This document shows positions 1-15,400 of a DNA stretch of 64,000 nt, piece by piece. How positions within the stretch are numbered: position 1 is the first letter of the stretch; each line of letters starts with the position of its first letter. Below the pieces are notes generated by a model, which did no database searches, was not told where the DNA came from, and saw only the letters and a program-made list of their open reading frames with translations. Position numbers and translations under genes: made by a program. The stretch comes from Apoderus coryli (taxonomy: Eukaryota > Arthropoda > Insecta > Coleoptera > Attelabidae), in the NCBI GenBank assembly GCA_911728435.2, contig OU452198.1:45041902-45105901 (forward strand), in the 5' to 3' direction.

Positions 1-119
1 GTCTATAACTACAACAACGTCATTTACTTGAATGGATAAATTAGTTCTTTAACCCACTAGGTCCTTCTTCCATAACTTTCTAGGATTTACGTTCTCAAAG
101 TTTTTTAAAGAAGGACCAG

Positions 120-390
120 TGATATTGAAACATTCTCATGTTCTAATAAACAAAATATGGAACACTGAGATATTGAAGCTCAACGGATGTGCCCAGAAAT
201 TCATCCTGATAATAGGAAAGCAGCAGCTCTCAACAGCAACAGACCGGGAAAGCCCTTTCCAGGAACAACTGGCGTAGAGCACGGTTGTGTCATTGCACCA
301 ACTTTGTTTTTGATGTTTGTGGAAACAGTAATTCTACTTCTTGTTAAGGATGAAGTGTCGAAAATGTTATTTATACTTTGCCTCAACGAA
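120..390 (+). mobile_element. LINE reverse-transcriptase fragment
   Basis: A short open stretch on the plus strand contains the RT-like motif TTGVEHGCVIAPTLF, which matches the 'TTGVKQGCVLAPTLF' block before the YADD box in non-LTR reverse transcriptases. No further RT motifs follow, so this is a small relic. It lies in the intron just upstream of the first visible exon of the dikinase-like gene. Confidence 0.55.
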
Positions 391-431
391 TTTAGCGGTA
401 TTAACTAAATAATTCCTAATAAATCTTTTAG

Positions 432-3400
432 ATTACGATACGGGTATGTTATACAAAATTACAACATTCCAGTGCCAGTATCTGAGTTAATCATTGATTC
501 GCAAGCTGAAGATACTCTACTTCACGAAAAGATTCATCCCAGAACAATGACAATAGATTTGAAACGTATGTAGTTTCATGTATCCATGGGAGCCACTTTT
601 TTTATTTTGAGCCTAATAATTAAAACACAGTAATTTTTCATTTGAAGCTACTTTATTATTTTAAAAAATATTCACCTTTCTGTGCATGTGTTTGTCAAAA
701 ATGGACGTATCCTTTTCTCAATTCTAGAAATGTAAAAATGCCGTTTTAATTCCCAAAACTACAAAATTGAATTACTTACTAAGTATTTGCGACTCGCCGA
801 TTGATTCTTCCTTTATCAATCTCTCCAGGCCTGAAATTTGATCCAATTACCCAATTATCACTTTCTCGTAAATAAATATTGACAAAATGACTCAATCACG
901 ACGCGGTGATTCTAAACAGAATGCCTTGACCTTCATGATCATGCCCTTTTTTAAATCGCCTTAGATAATTGTCAGCAATTCAAAATTTGATTAACGCAAA
1001 AGAAAAAGTCATTATTTATTATTAACAAAACATTTAAAAAACAAAAAAAATAATCGAATATCACACAACAGCATGCATTCGAATCATTTGTCATAACATT
1101 TGTTAGCTTCTTCTGCCGCTGAAAATCGTTGCCAACACAGTTTATTCTTGTTGTTTGGGGACAAAAATAAATCATTGGGATGACCCATCAATTCGACTTT
1201 TTGAGCGATCAAATAGGCCACGGTTTGACGAGATATATCTGAACGCTTGAATTATTATCTTGATGTCTCCACCCAAGACTTCCGGCAAACAAATTGACCT
1301 CTAAAGATATACCTACACTTGCCACATGAGTAGTTTTCGTTTTTTTTTTAACAGGCGCTCAATTGTTTTGAAGTGCTATTCTGTTAGAGGCCTCATTACT
1401 TTCTAGATTTGAGATGCGAAGGACGCAAATCAATACTTCCAGGGTTGTAAAACTGCGGAACAGCGAGTTGTAAGCCAGAAATATTATCCCAACGTGCAGT
1501 ATAAGGAATGTTTTCACGTATTTTATTGATAACGAGAGTATCAACTTGTAATCTTGGGTGAGAGTGATGATGATAGACGGATAGTTAAAGTAATATTGCC
1601 ATTTTGCGTAAGAGACGTCTTAGAATTTATTCCGTGAGTTTGGCAAGAGGACTTGTCCGATTTCAACCTCAAATTGCCGGCAGAATTCAGAACTTTGGCT
1701 TGCGCAGTAGCTATAAGAAACTACTATTCTGTAAACCAGAAAACGTGGTCTGAACCACGGCAATTTCATATGGTTTTTGGTAGTGTGAGGCCTCGCATTT
1801 TCTTGAAGAATAATCTCACGACGATGCTTCCCTATTTCACCAAAGACTTCCAGCAAACAACTTGATGTGTACCAATCAGAATTCAACCCAACCCAACCAG
1901 AACAAACCCTTTTCACAGCTAAATGTTTATGTAAAATTTGACAACTGATTTGGGACGCGACGTTCATGATCTTCGTCAGTGAGAAAATGACCATTATACC
2001 AGTGTTTCACAGTGATAATCCTGTAGAGTCGTAATAAATCATAGCATGAAAATGTTCACTAATTAATCCCATTTTTACACAATTTTCAAATAATTGCAAA
2101 CAACAGCAAAGGCTCAAAATAGAAATAGTTGCCCTTCCAAAACATTCTTTTATTAATGAAATTTGTTGTGTGTTTAATTTCTAGTTCAAAACGGGAACAA
2201 ATGTAAATGTAAAATTGAACTATTAACAACAAATAATATACATTCGGAGAATTATGGTAGATTGGGTGGTGAAGCGTCTAATTTGCCTGGGAGAGGATAT
2301 ATTAATGATAAAGCAGCCAATATGATTTTAGATTTTAGTCATGGTGGTCATGGTAAGTGTTTTATTCTAAAGAAGTATCTAGTCCATTTCTTAACTGGAG
2401 TATTTCGAACATTATCATCTTTATGTTTTCTCAAAGCAAAAGCAGAGTTTGATTCAAAGCAAAAGTCGAATTTGACAAAAGCAGAATCTTTCTCAAAGCA
2501 AAAGCCGAGATTTCGTTCTTTGCAAAAAGCATTGGAAAATCGAGAATTTTCGCACATCAAACGATCGGATTTTGACTGTCTTACGACTTTGTCATTTGAC
2601 CGAGGATGTTTTGCGATTTTGAGATGATCTTGCGATCTTTTCTCTTCCTCGAAAATCCTTTTGAACATTTAACAAAACAAACTTGTCTTGTGGTTCTTCC
2701 ACAACTGATGAGCCGAATTTAAGGCGAAACAAGCTAGAGCATATCTTCCCCATCTTGCGATCTTTTCTCTTCTCTTTTAGGACTAATTTTGTCCTACTGA
2801 AGAGACCAATAAGGTCGAAAGCTATGATACCCTTCGTTTCAGAGAAAACTATTTTGGTTTTATCCAATACGTTTTCAAATTAAACTTAAATACCCAGTTT
2901 CCCTGGGGAAGATATGCTCTAGCTTGTTTCGCCTTAAATTCGGCTCATCAGTTGTGGAAGAACCACAAGACAAGTTTCTTTTGTTAAATTATCATCTTTA
3001 TAACAACAATTGTGATTGTAATTACCGAATTTTATTGAAGCAGACCCAAGACAAAAACTCCACAATGTCTGGGTTCCCACGCGACTGTATTCTAGCCAGA
3101 GGTTCTGGCCATTGATCTGTGTGCTCAGGAGCTCAAGCAGTAGCACTGTGCGCAAAGGTCAATTCAAATATTCTCTGATAGTCAAGCGGCCATTAAGGTC
3201 AGCAAGAACACTGTGGAATTGTCAAAACCGACTCTCCATTATCAGGAGAAACAATCATCTGCCTCTGGTCTGGATCCCTGGCCACTCTGATGGTCTAAAG
3301 GTGAATGAAATGGCCGAGTCTCTCGCAAGAGAAGGAGGTTGAAAGGGAATTTATGGGACCACAACCCGCATATCGTTTAGCACTGGATGAAGGTCAGAAC

Positions 3401-6400
3401 TTTTGGCAAAATTATCCAGGTTTAGAATATTTGAAAGAGTTCATTAACCCATCGAAATCAGGGGCCAGGGGGTTGTTGCGTGGAGTAGATCTCATCTAAG
3501 CTGTCTGGTTGGACTATACACTGGTCATTGTCTTTTGAATCATCATCACACAATAAAGTTCGTAGGAGAAGTAAGAAAAAAACACCGATGGACGCTTTGC
3601 GAAGTAAACAAGCTCTCGGAATTCCATTCGAAATGGTCCGTAAAGACCGCCAAACGTAGGATCAAAAAGAATTGAAGGAAAACTGGCATAGACTCTCTGA
3701 ATCCCTTGACAAAAGCCCCACGCACCGCCATTCCAGTTCAGCTATTTCTCATCAAATATAATCGTTGCATTGACATGTTTCAGAAATAAATAAAAAAATA
3801 ATTGTTCCACAACCTCTAATCCAAGGAACAAAAGTCGAAAAAATACCAACTGATATTCTAGTAGCAAATATCAAAAAATTCTGAATCTGATACCAATAGA
3901 TTCACGAAAAACACCGACGGACGCTTTGCGAAGTAAACATGCTCTCAGAATTCCATTCGAAATGGTCCGTAAAGACCGCCAAACGTAGGATCAAAAAGAA
4001 TTGAAGGGAAAACTGGCATAGCCTCTCTGAATCCCTTGACAAAAGCCCCACGCACCGCCATTCCAGTTCAGCTATTTCTCATCAAATATAATCTTTGCGT
4101 TGACATGTTTCAGAAATAAATAAAAAAATAATTGTTCCACAACCTCTAATCCAAGAAACAAAAGTCGAAAAAATACCAACTGATATTCTAATAGCAAATA
4201 TGAAAAAATTCTGAATCTGATACCAATAGATTCACGAAAATAACCGATGGACGCTTTGCGAAGTAAACATGCTCTCGGAATTCCATTCGAAATGGTCCGT
4301 AAAGACCGCCAAACGTAGGATCAAAAGGAATTGCAGGGAAAACTGCCATAAACTCTCTGAATCCCTTGACAAAAGCCCCACGCACCGCCATTCCAGTTCA
4401 GCTATTTCTCATCAAATATAATCTTTGCATTGACATGTTTCAGAAATAAATAAAAAAATAATTGTTCCACAACCTCTAATCCAAGAAACAAAAGTCGAAA
4501 AAATACCAACTGATATTCTAGTAGCAAATATCAACAGCGACAACGCAAAAATTCTAGAACTTACTGGTGGTAAAGGAAATTCTTTGGCACTGCTGAAATC
4601 TATCAAAACTTCTAATGTAAGCAACCAGAGAGACTTTAACTTCCCTGCAATAATATTTGTTAAGTTTTCAGTACCCAATGGTTTTGTGATAACAGTTAAC
4701 GCATACAGAATTCATGTGAACAGCAGCTTCAAACTGACGAAAATCTTGAATCAACTTGACGATATTTGCTGCGGGCGTAAACCTGGGAAATTAGAAGAAG
4801 CTTGTAACGAGTGAGTTCCAAATATTCCATTCCATTACTCATTCATCATTTACCTACCGTGTATTTTTAAGAGCTGTTGAACAAATCAAAAACGAACCAA
4901 TCCATCCAGAAACAGTCATTTCAATCATAAAAGAAATGCGACATGTGAAGGAAAATTCAATAAACGATGGGATAAGTAACACCAGATGGGCTGTACGTTC
5001 CTCGGCAATTGGGGAAGATTCAGAAGAACTTTCCGCAGCAGGACAAAATGATACTATTCTAGGCCTACTCACTGAAGAGGATGTGTTGAAGGCTGTATCG
5101 GCGTGTTGGGCTTCGCTATATGCATACCAAAGTGTTCACTATAGATGGTAAGAAAAACTATTAAAGTCTCTGACCTCTCCAAGGCTCCTCTTAATCTCAA
5201 TGTGAGTTTAGAGTTTGCATAACTCTCCCCTATCTCTGAGGTACTACTTTCAAAGTTCGGTTAATTTACAGGCAACACGGTTTACCTGTGATATCTGATA
5301 TGGCAGTGGTTGTCCAAAAAATGGTACCTTCAGAATCTGCTGGGGTCCTCTTCACTTGGCATCCCACCAACTCAAATCCATCTCAAATGGTTATTACAGC
5401 CAACTTTGGTTTAGGTGAGGTAAGTAACAAATAATAAATATTTATCGTTGACGTGTAGGAACTTTGGGAGCTTAAATTTTCAAATTAAACGACTTTTCAC
5501 AAAATTCGTTATTCTTTTATTTTATAAAATTTCCAACACATAATTTCTGGGGTTATCAGAGGTCACTGTTTTCTCTTAACTGTCTCTACTGTCACTTGTC
5601 AACTGTATAGCGTTGACAGACTACCGTGTGTGCGCTTTAGAGACGGAAAAATATGAACTACCATCACTAGAGATGGGTAATAAACAAATTACAAAATATC
5701 GTCTACATTGGTACGATACGACATTTGTATTTTGAGCTTCAGCTGTTGTTTTCAGTGGCTACCGAACGTGTTGTCAATAGAGCAATATTTGATTTGGAGT
5801 CCCATCCTTTGCCACTATGAAATGCCGATATAACGAGTTGAATCAAGGCCGTCATTCTCTCTCTCACTGATGCAGTTCGTGGAGGTCGTCTAAAATCAGT
5901 TGTCGTGTTCGAAAACATTGATGCTGACTGCACCAGCATACATGTCCTACATAGTTTGACGAAAGCTCAAAAAGACTCACATTTCGTCAAACAGCAGTCT
6001 ATTTGAACGCCAAAAATGTCAAATTGATGGGTCATCCAGAGGACAGTTCTGATTTGACGATCAATGATTTCGTTTTGCTCCCAATAGCCATATTTTGGAT
6101 ATGTCTGAAGCGGATTGGAAGAAATGTAATGACAAATTATTCGAATGCATGCGTCTTTACAATATGCTATCATTTGATCTAGTTTTCGTAGAGAGCGACA
6201 CTCACCCCTCGAAGAAGGTACTTACTTACTCCATGGCTCTACAACCCGGGGTGGGTCTTGGCCGACTGTACTATTCGCCTCCATTGTTGTCGATCTTCCA
6301 TCAATGCTGGGTCGTACTCTATCTCCTTAGGTCCGTTTTGATGTTGTCCCGCCATCTCATTCGGGGGCGCCCCAAAGGTCTTCGTCCCACTGGTACTCCC

Positions 6401-9400
6401 TCCCAAGCCAATTTTATCATCCGTGTGTCAGGCTGTCTTTGTACGTGACCCGCCCATTGCAGTCTTCTTGTCTTTATCTCCTTCACAATATCTGGATCTT
6501 TGTATAATTCTGCTATTTCTTGGTTGGTTCTTATTCGGTACTGTTGTGTTTCTGGGCTTCGCAGTGGTCCAAAAATCTTGCGCAGAACTTTCCTCTCAAA
6601 GATTCTCAATTTTCGTTCGTTGTCTTTGATCAGGGTCCAGGTTTCGCTAGCATACATAACAGTCGGTCGTATAATGGTCTTATAAACTGTAATTTTTGTT
6701 CTTCGCGAGATGTTCTTCGATACTAGTACTGACTTTAGCGCATAGAGACATTTGTTTCCACTTTGAATTCGGACTTTAATTTCCTCTGTCAGGTTGTTAT
6801 CTTGTGTAATTGTGGCTCCCAAATACTTAAAGTTTGCGACCCTCTCGAAATTGTAGTCCCCCACAGTAACATTTTGGCCCACCCTATCTCTACGTCCTGT
6901 TCTACTGGTGTGCATATACTTGGTTTAGTCCTCGTTTATTCTGAGTCCCACTTGCTCAGCTTGTGTTTCTACCCTCGAAAAGAGGTCTTTCACAGTCAAT
7001 ACCGTATTACCCACTACGTCAATATCGTCGGCAAAGGCCAGCAATAATCTTGGGCCATCCCGAGCAAAAAGTTCAGTGCTTATTTCAGCGGTTCTTATTA
7101 CCTTCTCAAGAGCAATGTTGAACAAAATTAGAGATATCGCGTCTCCCTGCCTGAGCCCGCTGTTTACCTCAAAAGGGTCGGAATATTTATAAGTTTCTTA
7201 GGTGTTCCCATTTCCGCCATTGCATCCCAAAGTTTGACCCGTAATATGCTGTCGTATGCTTGTCTGAAGTCCACAAAAAGATGGTGGACGTCCCGGTTAA
7301 ATTCCCAGAATTTTTCTAGCAATTGTCTTATGGTAAAAATTTGGTCAGTTGTTGATCTGCATCCTCGGAAGCCGCATTGATAGTCTCCAATACTTTCCTC
7401 TATAATTGGTTTTAGCCGTTCCAGGACTATGTAGGCTAGGATTTTATATGCTGTACTAATGAGGGAAGAAGGTACGTTCTACAAAAATGTCCCCAAACAA
7501 AATTTGTGGCCAAGTCCTGGCTTTCTGCCAATAAAATTTAACTGCATTTCTGCTACTACATCAAAATCTAGCAGCATCTTCAACATAACCACGAATCAAC
7601 TTGTAAAAATGCTACAAAGATGCAAGAGTCTTTCGATAGTAAGTCCAAAATTCACACATCAAATCTAGGAAGTAATGAGGGCTCTAACAGAAAAGTCGTC
7701 GTCGATTTTAAAAACCAAAAACTTCAAAATACCCAATCAATGTGTCTTTAATGCATTTTCCTTCCTATTAGAGTGTCGTATCCGGGAAATCCGAACCTGA
7801 TACATTCATATTGAATCGTACGTACGACGATCAGATATGTTTACTTGACCATCGTGTTGGTAGTAAACAAAAAATTATCCAAATGACCGACAGTGGAGTT
7901 GAAGAAGTTCTTTATGTCGAGGAAGTTGAGGACTTTGAAATTGTCGATGGAAAAAATTTGTGTTTAACTAAAGAACAAGCCGTTCAGTTGGGTAAAGTTG
8001 GTGTTTTTCTGGAAAAAGCATTTGGAGATCCCAGAGATATTGAATGGGCTTTCTATAAGGTAAACGTTAGACTAGTACGAACCAACTATTTAGTTTTACA
8101 TCAATAATTTCTACAGGGACAACTGTACCTGCTTCAATCCCGACCAATAACAACTCTAAACTCATGGAGCGATTTCGAATTAACTCATGAATTTGACTCG
8201 ACAGTACTCAGCGATAACAACGTATTTACAGTGGCGAATGTAGCTGAGGTATTCCAGGGTGCTGTGACAGTATTGAGTCAATCCACCAGTTTAACGATTG
8301 TGGATCAAGGACTACAGCTACAAGTCGATGGCAAAATTGATCCGTACGTGAATAAAGGTATTGCTACCTTCCAACATCATCCCATGTTAGATGTGGTCAT
8401 GGTAAGTAGCATCAGCAACGTGTCCCGAAAGCCATAAAACTATCAAGGATCAAGCGCACCATCCTTATTCTCATTACAAAGGTCGTGAGCATTCTCCCAC
8501 TGTCCTTTGTCATGCCAAGTTGATCATGAAGATTTTTTTTATCGGGTGCTCCAAACATTTCTGTGACTTTATTCTTCTTCAGTCAGGCATCCAATATATT
8601 TTTTTTTCAGCAGGAACAGGCTGCCCCAGCGAAGTGTCTTCTTCAAATGATTCCCTACTGTAGGTTGGTCTTTAATAAAACATCGGGAGCTGACGATAAG
8701 AAAATTAGCAACGCCATGAGGCCTGTATAATGACTTCTATTCCCATCTGACATGAGTTTTTCACATCTGTCACTAGTGACATATGAAGTATTACAAGCGG
8801 GAAATTCTGAATCTCACCCGGGTAAGATTCCTCGTAAACCCTGACATCTCTTCCAAAATGGTTTGACAGATTTTCCTTCCTTAGTCAGGAACTTTGCAAT
8901 TGAATCCAGAATAGTAACTGGTCATCATCATCAGCATTCACGCGCTAACCAGTATAAATTATTCCAACTCAGGAATGGACCTTGTCACAAAATTGACACA
9001 CGCTGCCCCATCGATGCGTTCTCCTCCTTTCGATGCTGTCTCTTTGCATCCTCATGTCGTCGACGCTGCTCATCAAAAACTTAATGACTCTCGTAAATGG
9101 TACGCCTCCATCTCAGTCGGTCGTTCGCGATCAGCTTCAGTTGCTCTTCACAACTAAACCACACTTCTTCATGCTGGTCCTTGTACCTCATTTGCTACCT
9201 TCCCTGATTTCGCGAGCCGTACGTGAATAAAGGTATTGCTACCTTCCAACATCATCCCATGTTAGATGTGGTCATGGTAAGTAGCATCAGCAATGTGTCC
9301 CGAAAGCCATAAAACTATCAAAGATCAAGCACACCATCCTTACCCTCACTACAAAGGTCGTGAGCATTCTCCCACTGTCCTTTGTCATGCCAATTTGATC

Positions 9401-12400
9401 ATGAAGAATTTTTTTTATCGGATTCTCCAAACATTTCTGTGACTTTTTTCTTCTTCAGTCTGGCATCCAATATAATTTTTTTTTCAGCAGGATCAGGCTG
9501 CCCCAGCGAAGTGTCTTCTTCAAATAATGATTCCCTACTGTAGGTAGCTGATATATTAACAATATAATACGATAAGAAAATTAGCAACGCCATGAGGCCT
9601 GTATAATAACAGAATGACTTCTATTCCCATCTGACATTAGTGTTTCACATCTGTCACTAGTGACATATGAAGTATGACAAGCGGGAAATTCTAAATCTCG
9701 CCCGGGTAAGATTCCTCGTAAACCCTGTCATCTCTTCCATAATGGTTTGGCTGATTTTCCTTCCTTAGTCAGGAACTTTGTAATTGAATCATCATCGGCA
9801 TTCACAAGGCAACTTAGGAATGTCTGTTGTGAACTCTAAGATGGCTAAACAGACTACTGCCCCATCGATGCGTTCTCTCTCCTTTCGATGCTGTCTCTTT
9901 GCATTCTCATGTCGTCGACGCTGCTCTTCAAAAACTTGATGACCCTCGTAAATGGTACGCCTCCATCTCGGTCGGTCGTTCGCGATCAGCTCCCAGTTGC
10001 TCTTTACATCTAAACCACACTTTTTCATGTTGGTCTTAAGAACATCCTTGTAGCTCTGTTGCTGCCCTCCCTGAGTTCGTGAGCCGACCTTAAGCTGTGA
10101 GTAAAGGATTCTCTTTGGAAGGAGTTTCATTGGCATGCGGATTACGTGACCAGTCCATCGTAGCTGGTTCCTCACAATCACCGCCTCAATTCTAGTTGAT
10201 TTAGCTTTCTCCAAAACGCTGATGTTTGTTCGTCGATCCTGCCATTCTTCTAAGACATCGTTGGTGGTACTTCTCTAAGATTTTTAAATGCCTCCGATCA
10301 GTGGTCCAAGACTCACAGCTATTCGTAACTCAGTTCGAAGACTCTCGTCCTCAGTCTGCTAAAAGATGCGCTTGCCCATCTTATACGATGCTGAATTTCA
10401 TGCTGCCGAGGTAAGGACACTCTCGATGTTTTGAGGTCTGTCTCCGAGTAACTGGTGTAAACGATCAGAAGACACAAACTGCCAATAAATTATGTTGTCA
10501 TAAAAGCATCGGAATAATTGAATTGATCAGGCCTACAACCTTGCCATAAACCATATCGAAAGCCTTCTTCTTCCGCTGCTATCCATTAATGGATGTTTGC
10601 GATCACTTCTGACCATTTTTTCTTATCTCTGGTGGTGTGAATTAATTCTCCTGTGGTTCCTATTCCTGTCCAATGCTTGATGTTTCGGAGCCACGACATC
10701 CTCTTTCTGCCTACACCCCTTCTTCCTTCTATTTTTCTTTCTATTATTAATTGTAGGAAATGGTACCTTTCGTTGCGTATCACATGCCCCAGATACGCTG
10801 TTTTCCTGCGCTTTATCGTGTCCAGCAATTCGCGTTCTCTTCCTATCGTCCTCAAAATTTCCTCGTTGGTCTTTCGTGCTGTCCATGGGACTTTCAGGAT
10901 TCTTCGATAGATCCACATTTCAAATGCTTCTAGCCTATTCATTGTGCTAACCTTCACTGTCCAGCCTTCCATACCATACAACAGTACGGACCATACATAA
11001 CACTTTGTGAATCTTATTCTGAGATTGAGGTCAAAATCGGAGTTCGTAAAGACGTTTTTGAATCTCATGAATGAGCTCCTCGCTTTTTCTATCCTGTACC
11101 TGATTTCTGCATCTGAAGACCAGTCTTCACATATCCAAGTCCCCAGATAGTTAAACTTTTTAACTCGTTCTATGTCTTCACTATCGTATGTAAGTTCCGC
11201 ATTCCGGAACTCATCCAATTTGCGGCTGATTACTAGGAATTTTGTCTTTTTTATGTTGATGTTGATTCCCATGCGTCGGCTGTGCATTCCAACCATGTCC
11301 AGGAGTCTTTGGAGGTCATTCATATTGTCTGCTATCAGGACTGTGTCGTCTGCATACCGTATATTGTTGATCCATGTGCCATTTACTTTGATGCCTAATT
11401 GTTGTCCTTCTAGAGCTTTCTGAAAGATATTTTCAGAGTAAATGTTAAACAGAAGTGGGGAGAGGACACATCCCTGTCTTACACCTCTAAGGATTTTCTG
11501 TGCTTCCGTAACTTCGCTGTCAGATCTAACTGCCGCTAATTGGTTCCAGTACAAGCTTTCAATACAGCGTATGTCCTTTTGATCTATGTCAATTCGCCTC
11601 AGCATTTGAACGAGTTTGTGATGTTGCACTCTATCAAATGCTTTTTTGTAATATATGAAACACATCGCTACATCTTTTCTCTGATCATAACAGTTCTGAA
11701 CCAAAACTTGGGTTGCGACCAGTGCCTCTCTTGTACCGAGACCCCTTCTAAATCCGAATTGAGAGGATCCAACAGCGCTTTCGCATTTTGTGGAAATTCT
11801 GTAGTGAATGACATTCAGAAACACTTTCAGAGTGTGACTCATCAAGCTGATCAATTTGATCAATCGAAAGCCACAGCGGCCATATGGACAAGTCACAGGC
11901 TACTCGGTAGGACTTGGGGGGCTAAAGCCGAAGCTCACATATTGGGTGTACCAAACATTAGTATGGCAGCCAAAAGTTAATATTAAGCATACACAATGGC
12001 ATCTTCAAAAGTTGCAACGGCTTGCATGTTTAGGAATAACAGAGGCAATGCGAACTTGCCCCACAGCAGCGATGGAAACGTTGCTGCATCTAATACCTTT
12101 GCCTGTCCTAGTCAAAAAAGAGGCAGCAATTAGCGCTCTGAAACTGGCACAGGTAATGGAATACAAATCTGGCGATCTAGAGGGACATATGGGAATCCTG
12201 AATCTAATACCTTTGGATTCAGGAAGAAACCCGTTGGACGCTTTGCCACGCAAACATGATTTCGAAATCCCATTTGTTGAAGTGGTTGAAATGGCTAAAT
12301 GGGGAACCACGATTCCCAGAAAACACATCCGTCTGGTATACGGACGGTTCAAAAGGAATAGAAGGCAACACAGGCATGGGAGTATACGGGCCTAATTGCA

Positions 12401-15400
12401 AGCTCTCTGAATCTCTCGGGAAAACTCCCACTATATTCCAACCAGAGATCAAAGCTATTAATCGTTATGCTCAAGAATGCCTGCAGAGAGGCATCCCGGA
12501 ACGGCAGATCAATATTATGTCAGACAGTCAAGCTGCATTAAAAGCACTGAGGTCTTACACCTTCACGTCAATGCTAGCATGGGAATGCAAACAGACCCTA
12601 AAGCAACTGGCAGCTCAGTGGAAAAAGATTACTCTGATATGGGTGCCAGGACATGAAGGCATAGAGGGGAACGAAGCGGCGGACCAACTTGCAAAAGAGG
12701 GCGCAAACGCTCCGTTCTGCGGCCCGGAACCCATCTTTGGCCTTCCAAAAAGCCATATGAAGGAAGAACTTCGGAGATGGTAAAAGGAACAACTTAAGTC
12801 CTACTGGAGAAACACTCCAGGCCTAAGACAATCAAAAAGGTTTATCAAACCTTCAGAGGCCAACGCAGGGAAGCTTATCCAACTGGAGAGAAGCGACCTA
12901 AGGCGAATTACAGGCCTTCTTACGGGACACCACCCAGTGAAGTACCATCTCAAAAAGATGGGCCTAACCGACGACGACACTTGTCGGTTTTGCGAAGACG
13001 CAACAGAGACAACAGAACACGTGCTCTGCGAATGCATGGCACTTTTCTGCAAAAGGCTAAAACACCTTGAAGGGGTGACCCTAACACCCGACGAGGCAAG
13101 GAATTTAGCCCCCAGAGAAATCATCAACTTTATGAAAAGTGTGGGACAGCTGGGCAATTCATAGATTAGAGTCATTCACAAAAGATCTTCTGCAGGTCGA
13201 AGTGAGGGGAGGCCAAACCGCCTAAACGACTTCAGCCATTCCAAAAAATTGATTATCCTTCTTTCCCTTAGTGAAACTTTTTGAAACTCACGTAGGTATT
13301 TTAACTTGTTTTAGAGTATGCACAGAAACGCCAAGAAAACAATTCAAGTATCATCGAAAATTCTCGATCTAGCGGTATTTGGTCATCCAGTAATCAATGA
13401 GAATATAAACAAAACTGCATTGTATCGCTTTGGAGAGTGCACGCGATACAAAGAATTTCGACAGACATTAACTGCGATGTATTATGCATTCAATAATAAG
13501 AAAACTGTTCAACGAGCTATTAGTATAACAAAGAAACTGGATTTGAATTTGGATCACAACGATTCATGTATTAGTGGATATGAGAAAATTACAAAATCGT
13601 TCAATGATCTCACACTGATCATGAATTGTCATACAAACAACTCACATGTGTCAGTATTTTACCAGATTGTCTGTATGAGTGTTCTTTTAGAAAAAAATAC
13701 TGGTAAGTCTAGACAATTCCTAGCTACAAATGAATTAACTTGAAAATATTTGCAGATTTAAATGTGGAACATTATTCGGATTTTGCGGCAATTCTCTCAA
13801 CGTGTGAAGACGTAGTTTCAGCGGAAATACCGATGCAACTTGAACGAATTGGTAAAGTTATTCGCGAAGAAGGATATGAGGAAGAATTCTGCACTTTGAA
13901 GCCTGAATATGGTATCGAGTGGTTAAAGCGTAAATGCCCAGAGGCATCCAAGTTATTCCAGAAATTTTTAGACGATCATGGCCATAGATTATTAGGAGAG
14001 GTACTTAAGGATAAAAAGTCTGTCCCATAAATATCCGACCTGGAATTTCAGTCATCCTAAAGCAGTTCCTGAAGCCAGTGTTCTGAATTGCATGGTTTGA
14101 GAGCAAGTCAGATATTTATGTAGGACAGACCACGTACCTATTTTAACTTGAGTAGAATTGTTACCAGGGTTGCTTGTTTCTAGTTTGAAATGATGGAAAC
14201 ATCTTGGGGAGAAGATCCATCCAAAGTTATTCCAATGGTACAAGCAAACGCGAGAAACGTACGTGTCAATGAGAAGAATATTCAAAACGTCGATGAAGTT
14301 ATCAATAACTTGAAATCACCGACAAAGAATTCAACCAAGTAAGTAGTTTTGAAAGACGAGCCTTTGATACCTAATAGTAACCCATTCTTAATATTTCTAG
14401 AAAAGTTATAAAATTAATAATGAAGAAACTCCGCAAGGCTGTTGGTATGAGGGAGCAAACAAAATCCGAAGGTATTAGAGCCTTAAACAAATTGAGACTG
14501 GCATATAAAAAATTAGGATTACGTATGGAAAAAGAAGGGTTTTTACCATCAAAAGACCTCATATTCCATCTAACACATTACGAATTAGGGCTTGTTTTAA
14601 CACGTAAACATCCATTATTAATCAACAAGTAAGATTATTATATGATATTACGAATGATTTATTATTTTTGTCACTATTTTTACAGAGCTGTAAGAAGACA
14701 ACGATTGTATACACAATGGAACAAGCTCAGGTTTCCAGAACTTATGTATGGTTATCCAGATCCAGAAAAAGATGACGATGAACCAATAAATTTCACTGGG
14801 AGAACTTTAACTGGTACTCCGGTGTGTACCGGAGCGGTAAAGGCACGTGCATGTGTTATTAATAGTTTGGATGAAATTGATCAACTGCATAAAGGTTAGT
14901 AAATTACTATTACCTAGGTACTTACCACACACCGTTGGCTTAGAATAATTTATAACATGACGGCCAATTTGGAGCCAAAAATCTATATCATTTAGTTTCT
15001 TCCGCTGAATTTAAGGATCTCCATTTGATTTTAATACAAATATTCATTTATTATTTCTGCATTTTTAATCACAATAAAAAAAAATAATTCAAAATCGACA
15101 CCGAAACTTGACTTTGACATAATGAACTTGACGCAACATTTTTGGCATTTGACAGCAACAGCGTTTCATCAAATTGAACTACAGTATCATATCTAGATTA
15201 GAGAGCAGTTCTCAAACTGTAATAACAATTTTACCAAATTGAATTACAGTACCATATCTAGATTAGAGAGCAGTTCTCAAAGTGTAATAATAATTTTATC
15301 AAATTGAACTACAGTACCATATCTAGATTAGAGAGCAGTTCTCAAAGTGTAATAATAATTTTATCAAATTGAACTACAGTATCATATCTAGATTAGAGAG

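Noticed and set aside
4617..4672. A short intron (gtaagc ... ttttcag) within exon 4444-4810
   Set aside because: Removing it would break the reading frame, whereas the unspliced frame continues smoothly into VPNGFVIT.
11540..11980. 146-residue plus-strand ORF
   Set aside because: It is mostly the antisense shadow of the minus-strand RT at 10575-11850, running into the adjacent LINE.
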